NCBI RefSeq assembly: GCF_001029435.1
Contig: NZ_LDOV01000003.1
Span: 1-64,000 of the forward strand
Length of the DNA: 64,000 nt
Source of the DNA: Photobacterium aphoticum
GTDB taxonomy: Bacteria; Pseudomonadota; Gammaproteobacteria; Enterobacterales; Vibrionaceae
Direction of reading: 5' to 3'
Shown: piece by piece, positions 9,056 to 18,285 of the stretch
Numbering within the stretch: position 1 is the stretch's first letter
How the letters are laid out: each line of letters begins with the position of its first letter
Made by a program: the position numbers and the translations under genes
The notes under the pieces: model-generated
Databases searched by the model: none
Told to the model about the DNA's origin: nothing
What the model saw: only the letters and a program-made list of their open reading frames with translations

Positions 9056-10810
9056 TTATTTTGCTTTTGCAGCTACCAGCATGTCTTCATCTGGCTTTTT
9101 CAGCATCGCGTAAGTCACACCTGTCACCAAAGTACCGGCCGCAATCGCAACCAGGTACATGAACACTGGGGTAATGGCATTCGGGATGAACAGTACAAAC
9201 AAACCACCGTGTGGTGCCATCAGTTTTGCACCGAACAGCATCGACAATGCACCTGTTAGTGCACCACCCGCCATACAGCTTGGGATAACACGCATTGGAT
9301 CGCGCGCCGCAAAAGGAATCGCCCCTTCAGAGATGAAGCACAGACCCAGTACGAATGACGCTTTACCCGCTTCCGCTTCGTTCGCGTTGAACTTACGTTT
9401 TGCCAGGAATGTGGCCAGACCCATACCCAATGCCGGCACCATACCTGCCGCCATGACCGCCGCCATTGGCGCGTAGGTTTGCGAAGCCAACAGACCCACA
9501 CCAAAGGTGTATGCCGCTTTGTTAACCGGACCACCCAAGTCGAAACACATCATACAGCCAAGGATAATACCCAGCAGTACCGCGTTTGCAGAGCCCATGT
9601 TGTTCAGGAAGGTCGTTAGTGCCGTCATCGCGCCAGCAACCGGGCCACCCACAACGTAAATCATGATCAGGCCGGTGAACAAACTGGCTACCAATGGAAT
9701 GATCAGGATAGGTTTTAATGCTTCCATCGATTGTGGCAACTTAACGTGTTCCGCAATCCACTTGGCACTGTAACCAGCAAGGAAACCCGCTACGATACCG
9801 CCCAAGAAGCCTGCACCTGTTGAGCTTGCCAACATACCACCAATCAAACCCGGTGCCAGACCCGGACGGTCAGCAATCGAGAAGGCAATGAAGCCTGCCA
9901 GTACCGGTACCATCAAGGCAAATGCAGAGCCACCACCAATGGTCATCAGCGCGGCAGCCAATGTACCTTCTTCTTTAAACGCTTCAATACCGAACACAAA
10001 AGACAGGGCGATAGACAAACCACCTGCAACCACCAATGGCAGCATATGGGATACACCGGTCATCAGGTGTTTGTACGCGCCGGTTTTCTCTTGTTTTTGC
10101 TCAGTTTGCGCACCGGCTTGGTGTTGGTACACTGTCGCGGTCGCAAACGCTTTGTCCATTTCATCCGTGGTCTTTTTCAGTGCCAGACCGGTGCTGGTTT
10201 TGTACAGCTTCTTGCCATTAAAGCGAGAAAGATCCACTTCGATGTCAGCCGCGATAATCACCAAATCCGCTGCGGCAATTTCTTCTGCCGTTAGCTGGTT
10301 TTTCGCGCCTACTGAACCACGGGTTTCCACTTTGATTTGATGACCTTGACGTTGGCCTTCTTCTTCCAGCGCTTCTGCTGCCATGAAGGTGTGTGCCACA
10401 CCGGTTGGACAGGCGGTGATCGCAACAATGCGCTTCACGCCGCCTTCTGCGTCTTCACCTGCCGATGCGGTTTGTACGGTTGCGGCCAGTTGTGCTGCAC
10501 TCAGCACGTCAGCACTGGCTGTTGCGTTTTCCAAAAATGCTTTCGGGTCTTCAAAACACGCTGCTACCGCACTCTGGTATACGCGCTTATCCGCAAAACG
10601 TGATAGGTCTACCGCTTTATCGGCAGCCACGATAACCACATCAGCCTCAGCAATTTGTGCATCCGTCAGGGTTTTCACCGACATCACGCTCGACTGGCAT
10701 TCAATGCTCGCTTCCCACTTCAGATCAGCGGCGGCTTTTTCAATCAGCCCTGCCGCGATCACGCTGTTAGCGATACCGCTTGGGCAAGCTGTTACTACTG
10801 CAATTTTCAT
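9056..10810 (-). CDS. fruA: PTS fructose transporter, EIIB'BC
   Basis: Membrane component that imports fructose and phosphorylates it to fructose-1-phosphate. In its 584 residues an N-terminal B' domain (C9 in VTACPSG) is followed by the functional B domain with the phospho-accepting cysteine C134 (ITACPTGVAHT), a charged linker at about 225-250, and a EIIC membrane domain from KHLMTGVSHMLPLVV to the end. This is the usual E. coli FruA arrangement. It is the last gene of fruBKA, 20 bases after fruK, and receives phosphate from FruB. Confidence 0.96.
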   Translation of the reverse strand: MKIAVVTACPSGIANSVIAAGLIEKAAADLKWEASIECQSSVMSVKTLTDAQIAEADVVIVAADKAVDLSRFADKRVYQSAVAACFEDPKAFLENATASADVLSAAQLAATVQTASAGEDAEGGVKRIVAITACPTGVAHTFMAAEALEEEGQRQGHQIKVETRGSVGAKNQLTAEEIAAADLVIIAADIEVDLSRFNGKKLYKTSTGLALKKTTDEMDKAFATATVYQHQAGAQTEQKQEKTGAYKHLMTGVSHMLPLVVAGGLSIALSFVFGIEAFKEEGTLAAALMTIGGGSAFALMVPVLAGFIAFSIADRPGLAPGLIGGMLASSTGAGFLGGIVAGFLAGYSAKWIAEHVKLPQSMEALKPILIIPLVASLFTGLIMIYVVGGPVAGAMTALTTFLNNMGSANAVLLGIILGCMMCFDLGGPVNKAAYTFGVGLLASQTYAPMAAVMAAGMVPALGMGLATFLAKRKFNANEAEAGKASFVLGLCFISEGAIPFAARDPMRVIPSCMAGGALTGALSMLFGAKLMAPHGGLFVLFIPNAITPVFMYLVAIAAGTLVTGVTYAMLKKPDEDMLVAAKAK

Positions 10811-10830
10811 CTCAATCCCCTCTGCTCGAG

Positions 10831-11775
10831 TTACGCGTTCACGCGGCTAATTTGGACATTTTCTTTCACGCTTAGCACTTGGTTGATGTCTTCAACCCCG
10901 ACGCCTACCTGACTCACGGCCAGTGCAGACAAGGCCGTTGCAAAACGTAATGTCTCTTCTTTGTTCCATTGATTCAGTTGGCCCCAACACAGGCCAGCGA
11001 CCAAGGTATCGCCCGCACCCACAGTGCTGACAACCTGCATTTTCGGTGGCTGCGAACGTAGCCAGCCGTCTTGGTTCAGCCACATCACGCCTTTGGCGCC
11101 CAGTGACACCACCACGTTGGCAATGTCATTTTCCGCCAATTGCTCAGCGACCGTTTGCAGTTCGGCATCGGTAGTCAGTTCACGACCCGCCCAATCCGAC
11201 AATTCTTCATCGTTTGGTTTCACTAACCACGGTGACGCATTCAGTCCCGCCGCTAACGCCGCTTTACTGCTGTCGAAATACACGTGTTTGCCTTGACGAT
11301 GCAACTCGGCAATCCACTCAGCACATTGCTCCGGTGACAAACCACGCGGCAGGCTGCCAGCCATCACGAACACATCGTGCGATTCCGCTAGGCTGAACAA
11401 AGTCTTCTCAAATGCTGCAACATCGTCGGCACTCACTTCCACACCCGGGAAGTTAATGTCACTCACGCGGCCATCTTGCTCGACCAGTTTCACGTTGATA
11501 CGGCTCGCGCCATTTACGCGCACAAACGCATCTTGCACGCCCAGTTGCTCGAACAACTGGCAAAACGGTTCTTGGTTATCGGCACCCAGCAGACCGGTCA
11601 CGGTCACATCCGCACCCAGTTCTGCCAGCACTTTGGCCACATTCACGCCTTTACCGGCCGGATGCAGGCTACCGCTTTCCACCAAATTCACGGTACCGGC
11701 GGTCAATACGGATAAGCTACCGGTCAGATCCAAAGCTGGATTAAGGGTAACGGTTACAACTTTAGGTTTATTCAT
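10831..11775 (-). CDS. fruK: 1-phosphofructokinase
   Basis: Phosphorylates fructose-1-phosphate to fructose-1,6-bisphosphate with ATP. It has 314 residues. PfkB-family signatures are present: an N-terminal GKGVNVAKVLAELG substrate loop and the C-terminal VSTVGAGDTLVAGL with the catalytic aspartate. Start taken at ATG 11775 (MNKPKVVTVTLNPALD), one base after the fruB stop, with GGGGAAA as ribosome site; the frame is open upstream, but that part lies inside fruB. Translational coupling with fruB is likely. Confidence 0.96.
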   Translation of the reverse strand: MNKPKVVTVTLNPALDLTGSLSVLTAGTVNLVESGSLHPAGKGVNVAKVLAELGADVTVTGLLGADNQEPFCQLFEQLGVQDAFVRVNGASRINVKLVEQDGRVSDINFPGVEVSADDVAAFEKTLFSLAESHDVFVMAGSLPRGLSPEQCAEWIAELHRQGKHVYFDSSKAALAAGLNASPWLVKPNDEELSDWAGRELTTDAELQTVAEQLAENDIANVVVSLGAKGVMWLNQDGWLRSQPPKMQVVSTVGAGDTLVAGLCWGQLNQWNKEETLRFATALSALAVSQVGVGVEDINQVLSVKENVQISRVNA

Positions 11776-11776
11776 C

Positions 11777-12895
11777 TTATTTCCCCTCACCCAGACCATC
11801 AGCAATGGCTTGACCAATCGCTTCCAGTGCCGCATCAGCATCATCACCTTGCGCCGTGAACTGCAGCTCGTGGCCTTTCTTCACGCCAAGGGCAATCACT
11901 TTCATCAGGCTCTTGGCATTCACCGCTTTGCCGTCACCATTAAGGTTCGCCACCAGTAAGGTTGAATTGAATTTTTTCGCGACGCTCACCAACATGGCAC
12001 CCGGACGGGCATGCAAGCCGTGTGGGTTACGAATCGCAAACACAGCGGTGGTGCCGTCCAGCGCTTCTTCTGTCAGCAATGACACCACACCGGCCGCATC
12101 AGCCGTGAACAGCTTGTCTGCCTGCTTCTTGTAAAGCAGTTGTGCAAGGTTGTGCATCACAGCACCGTGACTGCCATTACACGCCGCCACAAACAGCAAG
12201 CCTTTCACCGCCACACCGTCTTCTTCAAATACCGAAGCTGGTGTGACAAACGACAACGCGGTGCGTGTGACCTCTTTCTGGCTTTTTGCTACCCACAGGC
12301 CCTGACCCACATGGGTAGCACCTTGTGCGATGGCATCCGCCACGGTGGCATTGCTCGCCGCCTGATGGTTTTTCACCAAGCCAGCCGCTACAGCAGTTAA
12401 CTGCACCAAATCGGTGGCAGGGAACGCCAGTTGTACCAGTGAGGTATCAACATCGGCTTCGGACTGCACTTCACCGTTTAGAATGGCAATCACACCTTCT
12501 GCGCTGTCACAATTTTTCAGACGATCTTCCACGCCATCAGCTGACAACACTTTGGTCAGCTGCTTCAAAATGCCCAGGTGCTCGTCAGATTTCGCCGCAA
12601 TACCGATAGCCAGGTACACCGTTTTGTCATTATCCCAGTTCACACCTTGCGGGAAATGGTGCACGCGTACACCGGTTTGTTTCACTAAATCGCGGGTATC
12701 GGTTGTCCCGTGTGGGATCGCAATACCGTTACCTAAAAACGTTGAATTTTGTGCTTCACGGTTAAGCATGCCGTTCACGTAGCCGTTTTCGACCAAACCC
12801 TGCTGCTCTAAACCGGCCGCAATGGCTTTGATCGCGTCTTGCTTGTTTGACGCTACTTGATTGAGCTGAATATCACTGGTTGATAATGACAGCAT
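11777..12895 (-). CDS. fruB: PTS fructose EIIA-HPr fusion (FPr/DTP)
   Basis: Cytosolic phosphocarrier of the fructose PTS, 372 residues. The N-terminal EIIA domain has its active histidine at H62 (AIPHGT). A middle domain covers about residues 150-280. A complete HPr-like domain starts near residue 285, with the active H295 in GLHARP. The fused protein relays phosphate from EI to FruA and can replace HPr. It is the first gene of fruBKA, with fruR-type operators just upstream. Confidence 0.96.
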   Translation of the reverse strand: MLSLSTSDIQLNQVASNKQDAIKAIAAGLEQQGLVENGYVNGMLNREAQNSTFLGNGIAIPHGTTDTRDLVKQTGVRVHHFPQGVNWDNDKTVYLAIGIAAKSDEHLGILKQLTKVLSADGVEDRLKNCDSAEGVIAILNGEVQSEADVDTSLVQLAFPATDLVQLTAVAAGLVKNHQAASNATVADAIAQGATHVGQGLWVAKSQKEVTRTALSFVTPASVFEEDGVAVKGLLFVAACNGSHGAVMHNLAQLLYKKQADKLFTADAAGVVSLLTEEALDGTTAVFAIRNPHGLHARPGAMLVSVAKKFNSTLLVANLNGDGKAVNAKSLMKVIALGVKKGHELQFTAQGDDADAALEAIGQAIADGLGEGK

Positions 12896-12969
12896 CTGTT
12901 CACTCCCGTTGTGTTCTCATGCCATGCTGACGTACAGACCGTCAGCCGCTACTAAGTCTAGCCCACTCA

Positions 12970-12989
12970 AAGCTGAATCGTTTCAGCTT
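12970..12989. promoter_or_regulatory. FruR operator 1 (predicted)
   Basis: The 20-mer AAGCTGAATCGTTTCAGCTT is a near-perfect palindrome whose core TGAATCGTTTCA matches the Cra/FruR consensus TGAAACGTTTCA. It lies about 80 bases upstream of fruB. Confidence 0.8.
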
Positions 12990-13103
12990 TTCAGCAAATG
13001 AAAAAGTTTCAGCCTAATCTGAACGCCTTGTGAGGCTGTTCTGTATCACCTGCTTACACTGACGACACAATCTTGAAGCGATGAGCACAAGGTGTAAGGC
13101 TAG

Positions 13104-13119
13104 GCTGAAACCTTTCAGC
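13104..13119. promoter_or_regulatory. FruR operator 2 (predicted)
   Basis: GCTGAAACCTTTCAGC, a palindrome with the Cra/FruR core. It lies in the fruB-fruR intergenic region, 22 bases start to start from the next site. Confidence 0.75.
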
Positions 13120-13125
13120 TGACAT

Positions 13126-13141
13126 GCTGAATGGTTTCAGC
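13126..13141. promoter_or_regulatory. FruR operator 3 (predicted)
   Basis: GCTGAATGGTTTCAGC, third FruR-like palindrome, two helical turns from operator 2. It is closest to fruR, so it may serve autoregulation. Confidence 0.75.
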
Positions 13142-13281
13142 TAGTATTGCAATTGTTCTGTGTCAGATCTGTTTTGGATCTATGATCTCACGCACAATTT
13201 TCTATTCCTTGTAAGAATTGCACTGTCTTTTTCATCAATAGAAAGACATGATTCGAGCGGTTTATAACGGTAAGGCACTCC

Positions 13282-14295
13282 ATGAAATTAGACGAAATCG
13301 CCAAACTCGCCGGTGTGTCCCGCACCACCGCCAGTTATGTCATCAACGGTAAGGCGCAAAAGCACCGTATCAGTGAGAAAACCCAGGCCAAAGTCATGGC
13401 CGTAGTGAATGAACATAACTACCGCCCTGACCATGCCGCGACCTCTTTGCGTGCCGGCAGCAGCCGTTCTTTTGGGTTGATCATTCCGGATCTGGAAAAC
13501 AGCAGTTACGCCAAACTGGCCAAATTGCTGGAAAGTAATGTGCGCAAGGCGGGCTATCAGCTGATCATCTCGTGTTCGGATGATGATGCCGAAACGGAAA
13601 TGAAAGTGGCTGACACCCTACTCAGTCGCCGTATTGATGCGCTGATTGTCGCCAGTGCCTTACCGGCCGATAACGATTTCTACAAACGCATTCAAAAAAG
13701 CAAAGTGCCGGTGATCGCCATTGACCGTGCGCTAGATGATGAGACGTTTGCCTCGGTGATCAGTGAAGATTTAGACGGCGCGTTTGATTTAACCGCCAGT
13801 TTGCTGGAACAACCGACCACCAGCATTGGCCTGATTGGTGCCGTACCGGAGCTGGGTGTCTCTAAAGAACGTGAACAAGGTTTTCTGTCTGCGATTCGTG
13901 CCCACGGCAAACAGCAAGCCGCCAAAGGCCACTGTGACACAGCCCTGATGACACTCACGGCTTATGGTGCTTCTTTCAGTCAGGCGGAAGGGCAACGTCT
14001 GGTGCAACAGTGGATTGAGAATGACACCCTGCCCGAGGCGATTCTGGCAACCTCTTACACCTTGTTTGAGGGAATTTTGGATGGCTTGCTGGCTAATCCT
14101 GATTTGATGACAAAAACCCGACTGGCCACTTTTGGTGATAATCGTCTGCTCGATTTCTTGCCGATCAAGATCCAGTCGTTGCCGCAGCAATTTGAATTGA
14201 TTGCCGATAACGCCCTGGAGCTGACGGTCAATGCCGTTGCCGGACGTTATCGGACAGGGGTAGAAGTAGTACCACGTAAAATTAAGCGTCGTTAA
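13282..14295 (+). CDS. fruR: Catabolite repressor/activator FruR (LacI family)
   Basis: LacI-family regulator of 337 residues (also called Cra). The N-terminal helix-turn-helix and hinge are clear (MKLDEIAKLAGVSRTTASYV, residues 1-20), followed by a periplasmic-binding-like effector domain. Family knowledge says it responds to fructose-1-phosphate, and in Vibrio-type bacteria it controls the divergent fruBKA operon. Three matching operators lie in the 386-base gap between the two. Start at ATG 13282, close after a GGTAAGG ribosome site. Confidence 0.93.
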   Translation: MKLDEIAKLAGVSRTTASYVINGKAQKHRISEKTQAKVMAVVNEHNYRPDHAATSLRAGSSRSFGLIIPDLENSSYAKLAKLLESNVRKAGYQLIISCSDDDAETEMKVADTLLSRRIDALIVASALPADNDFYKRIQKSKVPVIAIDRALDDETFASVISEDLDGAFDLTASLLEQPTTSIGLIGAVPELGVSKEREQGFLSAIRAHGKQQAAKGHCDTALMTLTAYGASFSQAEGQRLVQQWIENDTLPEAILATSYTLFEGILDGLLANPDLMTKTRLATFGDNRLLDFLPIKIQSLPQQFELIADNALELTVNAVAGRYRTGVEVVPRKIKRR

Positions 14296-14303
14296 GGTTA
14301 TTA

Positions 14304-15875
14304 TTAGTACTGTTCTTTCAGCCAGTGCTTAGCCGCCACTTTACCCAGCGAGTACAAGCGTTTCGCTTGCTGGGTAAGATCAGCACTGCCATGACTCAAT
14401 CGGCGGCGGTTTAGCTGCGTATTGATGCCTTCTTCAAACGATCCCAATAAGCTTTCTCCCACTTCCGCCATGTTGTACGACGGCTGCTGCTCTGGCATTG
14501 CAATCACAATGCCTTCATCAGGCTTTAATTGTTCCAGATTGAAGTCCAGTGCCGCTTTAATGATTTTGCCTTTCGCATCGGTCGGCTGAGTCATATCGTA
14601 CGGTGGCGCCCACTCGTTCGCCGGTTGCAGACGGTCGACTTGATTCAACAGCATGATCACGCGCGGCTTCTTACGACTGCGGTTTTTCGGTTGCAGGTAG
14701 AAATCATCAAAGAGCTGCTTGAGCATCACATCCTGCTGACGAGCAGGTTGGTTCGCTTTCACCAGCCAGAAAATCACATCGCTCTGGGTCATTTGTTCCA
14801 GCAGTAGCGCTTGCGTTTTCTCGTTGCCATCAATGCCCGGCAAGTCCACCAAGTGGATCAAATCCACCCCTTCCACGTGACAGCGGTGAATAACAATCTT
14901 GTCAGTCGAAGGAATGGCACTCACTTCCGCCACCATACTGCCGACAAACGCATTCACGAATGAGGATTTACCCGCACTCACCTGCCCGACCAATGCCACG
15001 CGCAACGGTTCAATTTCTTCTGCCAAACGGCCTTCGTCTTGCTGCTTCACCGTGCTCTCGCCCAGCTCACCATCCGTCACCGAATAACGGCCACTGTAAA
15101 GATCAATCGCTACCGAGATCACTTCCTGCAACAGCACTTTTTTCAGCTTATGCTGCACCTCATCACTGACTTGATCAAACAGAGCACCAAAAATCTGTCC
15201 ACGGGCTTCTGCCACAATGCCGGCTGGCGTAAACGCACGAAACAGTCGGTAAGCGTCATACAATTTCTTCGCCGCGCCCAACTTTTCTTTGTGACGATAC
15301 CCTTGCTGCAAGGTCGAAATTTTCAGGTGCTCGGCGAACGGCACATGGTTAAGTAAGAAATGGCGATAGCGCTTGCTGACCTGCTCCATCATCAACAGAA
15401 ACTCCGGCGCAGTGAACGCCCATTCCTGTCCAGCGTGACCACTTTTCCCTTTGCGCTCGGCGGCATAACGGGCGGATACTTCCATCGCCAACGCCATGCT
15501 GTGTTCACGCAGCGCAGGCCAGCTGTCATCTTGTGCTAACAAGTCTTTACTGCGCACATTCAGGCTTTGCCACACATCGCGATCAAACGCGCCCCATTCT
15601 CCGGACGGTGCGACGGCGATGTCACCTTTTAAGTCATCCTCAGTCACATCGGGCTCACTGGCTTGACGACGCACCCAGAGATATCCGGCCAACACCAATA
15701 ACGAACTGCCGACCAAAACCAGCGACAACATCAGCCAGTATCCGTTTTCCACCACACTGACTAACCCAAGCCCCGCCAGTGCCAATACTGGCAGCACCAA
15801 CGCCATCAGAATCAGGGGGATCACGCCAGCCGAGGTGCGTGATAATAAATTCACGCTATTTTTTGTTCTTTTCAT
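14304..15875 (-). CDS. Membrane-anchored GTPase, unknown role
   Basis: A 523-residue protein with two N-terminal transmembrane helices (about 18-41 and 45-68), a long helical middle, and a GTPase domain. The P-loop is GQVSAGKS at 297-304, G3 is DLPG at 344-347 and G4 is NQVD at 411-414, so nucleotide binding looks intact. It overlaps the second GTPase gene by 20 bases, so the two are translated together. Related paired GTPases occur in gammaproteobacteria, but I know of no assigned function. Dynamin-like or stress-type membrane roles are guesses. Confidence 0.8.
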   Translation of the reverse strand: MKRTKNSVNLLSRTSAGVIPLILMALVLPVLALAGLGLVSVVENGYWLMLSLVLVGSSLLVLAGYLWVRRQASEPDVTEDDLKGDIAVAPSGEWGAFDRDVWQSLNVRSKDLLAQDDSWPALREHSMALAMEVSARYAAERKGKSGHAGQEWAFTAPEFLLMMEQVSKRYRHFLLNHVPFAEHLKISTLQQGYRHKEKLGAAKKLYDAYRLFRAFTPAGIVAEARGQIFGALFDQVSDEVQHKLKKVLLQEVISVAIDLYSGRYSVTDGELGESTVKQQDEGRLAEEIEPLRVALVGQVSAGKSSFVNAFVGSMVAEVSAIPSTDKIVIHRCHVEGVDLIHLVDLPGIDGNEKTQALLLEQMTQSDVIFWLVKANQPARQQDVMLKQLFDDFYLQPKNRSRKKPRVIMLLNQVDRLQPANEWAPPYDMTQPTDAKGKIIKAALDFNLEQLKPDEGIVIAMPEQQPSYNMAEVGESLLGSFEEGINTQLNRRRLSHGSADLTQQAKRLYSLGKVAAKHWLKEQY

Positions 15876-16983
15876 TGCGTTTCTGGCTCTCTTTCACTTG
15901 CTTTAAGGCTTGCTCAAATACCGCTTTAATCGCTTCACTGCTGACCGGCTCGCCTTTGCTGATATGGTATAAATATTTACACGCTGCACGGCCAATGGCG
16001 TAAGTCATACCAAAGCTCATGGCTACCGACAGCGCACTACCAACAGTTTGCCCGTACACCGGTATAAATTTTGTCAACTGACGCGCCCCTAACTGCACGA
16101 CATAGTTGGCGACAAAACTGCCCCCCATCAAGCCTGCAAATTCGGTAAAACGCTGACGATTCCACACCACACCGTAATGGCGGCCCAAACTGTGCAGCAT
16201 TTTGCCCTGAATAGCGGGCACAGAAACAAGCCCAACCGCAGGTAAGGCATCTGACGCACCGGCACTGCCTGCATACCACATAATTTCTCGTTGCAGTTTG
16301 GCAAAGTTACGCTGTTCGGCATCATGGTGCAGCTGTTCCCCTTCCAGGAGATACAGCACCGGCAACAGCTCTGCCAGTTGTTCTTGCAAGCGGTCAACAC
16401 CATAGGGCAAATCGGCGCCTTCCGGTTGTACCAGAAAATCCACCTGTACCGCAGTAACCGACGCGCCCCAGGCTTTTTCTACCTGATCATGATTATAACC
16501 GATGGCCTGTTCACGCTGACTGGCATCGGATAAAGACAAACAGCCGGTATGCACCAGTAACACGTTTTTGATACGGCCGTCTTTGCGGATTTTACTTAAC
16601 GCCGTTAACACATCTTGCTGCGATGGCTCTTCCGCTTTCATCACCACAATCAGGGCGTGACTTTGTTGCTGACAAGCGGCGATGTCTTCCGCCGGATCGT
16701 AACTGGCTTCTGATAGCCCACGGGTATCCAGAAAGCGGAGAATCGGATTGTCTTCCGGGAATTGGTAGGACAAGGAGGTTTGGGTACAAGGCTGAAAACC
16801 GTTACCAATTTCCACACTGTCATTGCCTGTCAGAGTTTCAATCAGGGTGGATTTTCCGGCGCCGGTTTTACCGATGAGCCACAATGTCGGGAGTTGAGAT
16901 TCCCACTGCTGATTCGCCGCTGATAAATCAGGGTCTTGCGGCGGATTAATGTACTGATAAATATTTTTGAAGAATTCTTGCAT
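15856..16983 (-). CDS. GTPase with C-terminal DUF697-like membrane domain
   Basis: A 375-residue protein from ATG 16983, with GGAAG as ribosome site (an upstream TTG is weaker). The G domain has P-loop GKTGAGKS at 38-45 and DTRG at 86-89. The usual NKxD specificity motif is not evident (VHTGCLS sits in its place), so nucleotide choice is uncertain. The C-terminal part, about residues 225-340, is glycine- and alanine-rich and hydrophobic, like DUF697 domains. It is the first gene of a two-gene unit with the membrane GTPase downstream. Confidence 0.8.
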   Translation of the reverse strand: MQEFFKNIYQYINPPQDPDLSAANQQWESQLPTLWLIGKTGAGKSTLIETLTGNDSVEIGNGFQPCTQTSLSYQFPEDNPILRFLDTRGLSEASYDPAEDIAACQQQSHALIVVMKAEEPSQQDVLTALSKIRKDGRIKNVLLVHTGCLSLSDASQREQAIGYNHDQVEKAWGASVTAVQVDFLVQPEGADLPYGVDRLQEQLAELLPVLYLLEGEQLHHDAEQRNFAKLQREIMWYAGSAGASDALPAVGLVSVPAIQGKMLHSLGRHYGVVWNRQRFTEFAGLMGGSFVANYVVQLGARQLTKFIPVYGQTVGSALSVAMSFGMTYAIGRAACKYLYHISKGEPVSSEAIKAVFEQALKQVKESQKRNEKNKK

Positions 16984-17045
16984 CGTCACTTCCAACGCGA
17001 CTGCTAATTAAAGGCCTCCCATGACGATACCATAAATCAAGATCT

Positions 17046-17075
17046 GGCAGGTGAGTAAAATCTCACTCACCTGCC
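17046..17075 (-). terminator. Hairpin after the AI-2E gene (possible terminator)
   Basis: A perfect 11-bp stem (GGCAGGTGAGT with ACTCACCTGCC, 8-base loop) lies between the AI-2E gene end and the GTPase gene start. The T tract is poor, so termination may be weak or Rho-assisted. Confidence 0.5.
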
Positions 17076-17124
17076 TAATAAGATGTGCAACAAGAGTGCG
17101 CTACACACGCCGTGTGCACGCTGC

Positions 17125-18285
17125 TTATTGCTCTGAAGCCCCTCCTGTGCCTGAAGCCGTACCCGCAGATGTTCTATTGCTGGCTGTATTGCTCGTAGTA
17201 TCGCTGGCGCCTTCTTGCGGCATCTTCATCCAGGTGGTGAACAACTCATACCAAATTGCCAGTACAACCGCCCCCACAAACAAGCCAATGATCCCGGCGG
17301 CGATCATCCCGCCAATGGCACCAATCAAAATCACCGGCATCGGCACATCCACTCCTCGCCCCATCAGCATAGGTTTCAGGATATTGTCAGACAGCCCCGC
17401 CAGAATCACCCACACGGTAAAGATGGTCGCGGGCGTGGTATCCATGTAAGAGAACACATAAATGATCACTGGCAACACAATCAGCAAAGCGGGTAATTGG
17501 GCAATTGCTAAAAAGAACACAATCAGGGTGATCAAACCGGCCGCCGGAATACGGAACACAAACATCGCCGCCCCCACCAGAATGGACTGGATAAAGGCCA
17601 CCCCCACAACGCCGAGTAACACGCTGCGAATGGTCGCGGCAATCAATGACGCCCAAGCCTCACCATTCGGGCCAACCACACGGATGGACACACGCTTAAC
17701 CCCTTCCGCCATACTGTCTGAATGCGCCATAAAACCTGCCGCAATCAGGAGCGAGATGATAAACATCACCACAGTGGCGACCCCACTGCCCAGCACCCCG
17801 GCAAAGGCACTGATCGCCCCTTTGATTTCCGGCATGAATTTGGAAATGGCCTGCGCCATATTATTGGAAAACAGCGCCCATACTTCATAGAGTTTATCGC
17901 CAATCAAGGGGATATCCGCCACCCGCTGTGTCGGCCCCGGCAAGGTAATGGACTCGGCATCTTGCAGCAAATCTGTCGCCGCGACGATGCCGTCATAAAT
18001 TGACCCCATCACCAATACCAAAGGCACAATCAAAATGGCCACCCCGAGTAACGCCAGTATCGTGGCAGACAGGCCGCGTTTGCCGTTAAACCAACGCTCA
18101 AGTTTGAGCGTCAACGGCATCAGCGCCACGGCAATGATGGCACCCCACAGCACCGGAATAATAAAGGGTTTGATGATGCCGTAGGTCCACACCACCAGAA
18201 CAAACAACAAGCCGATGCGTATCGACGACTCCAACATGTTGTTAATGAATATACTGCGCTTTTGTTGTTCGTCTTGTTTATTCAT
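17125..18285 (-). CDS. AI-2E family transporter
   Basis: A 386-residue polytopic inner-membrane protein with the hydrophobic layout of the AI-2E/YdiK family: paired helices near the start, a large soluble loop at about 85-150, then repeated helices to about 365. The tail is rich in S, T, G and N and looks disordered. The substrate is unknown; the family includes exporters and Na+/H+ antiporters. It overlaps the K+ channel gene by 8 bases and is the last gene of a six-gene operon. Confidence 0.85.
   Translation of the reverse strand: MNKQDEQQKRSIFINNMLESSIRIGLLFVLVVWTYGIIKPFIIPVLWGAIIAVALMPLTLKLERWFNGKRGLSATILALLGVAILIVPLVLVMGSIYDGIVAATDLLQDAESITLPGPTQRVADIPLIGDKLYEVWALFSNNMAQAISKFMPEIKGAISAFAGVLGSGVATVVMFIISLLIAAGFMAHSDSMAEGVKRVSIRVVGPNGEAWASLIAATIRSVLLGVVGVAFIQSILVGAAMFVFRIPAAGLITLIVFFLAIAQLPALLIVLPVIIYVFSYMDTTPATIFTVWVILAGLSDNILKPMLMGRGVDVPMPVILIGAIGGMIAAGIIGLFVGAVVLAIWYELFTTWMKMPQEGASDTTSNTASNRTSAGTASGTGGASEQ

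Noticed and set aside
12998..13012. Fourth FruR-like site TGAAAAAGTTTCAG
   Set aside because: Half-site spacing is one base too long; recorded as weak at best.
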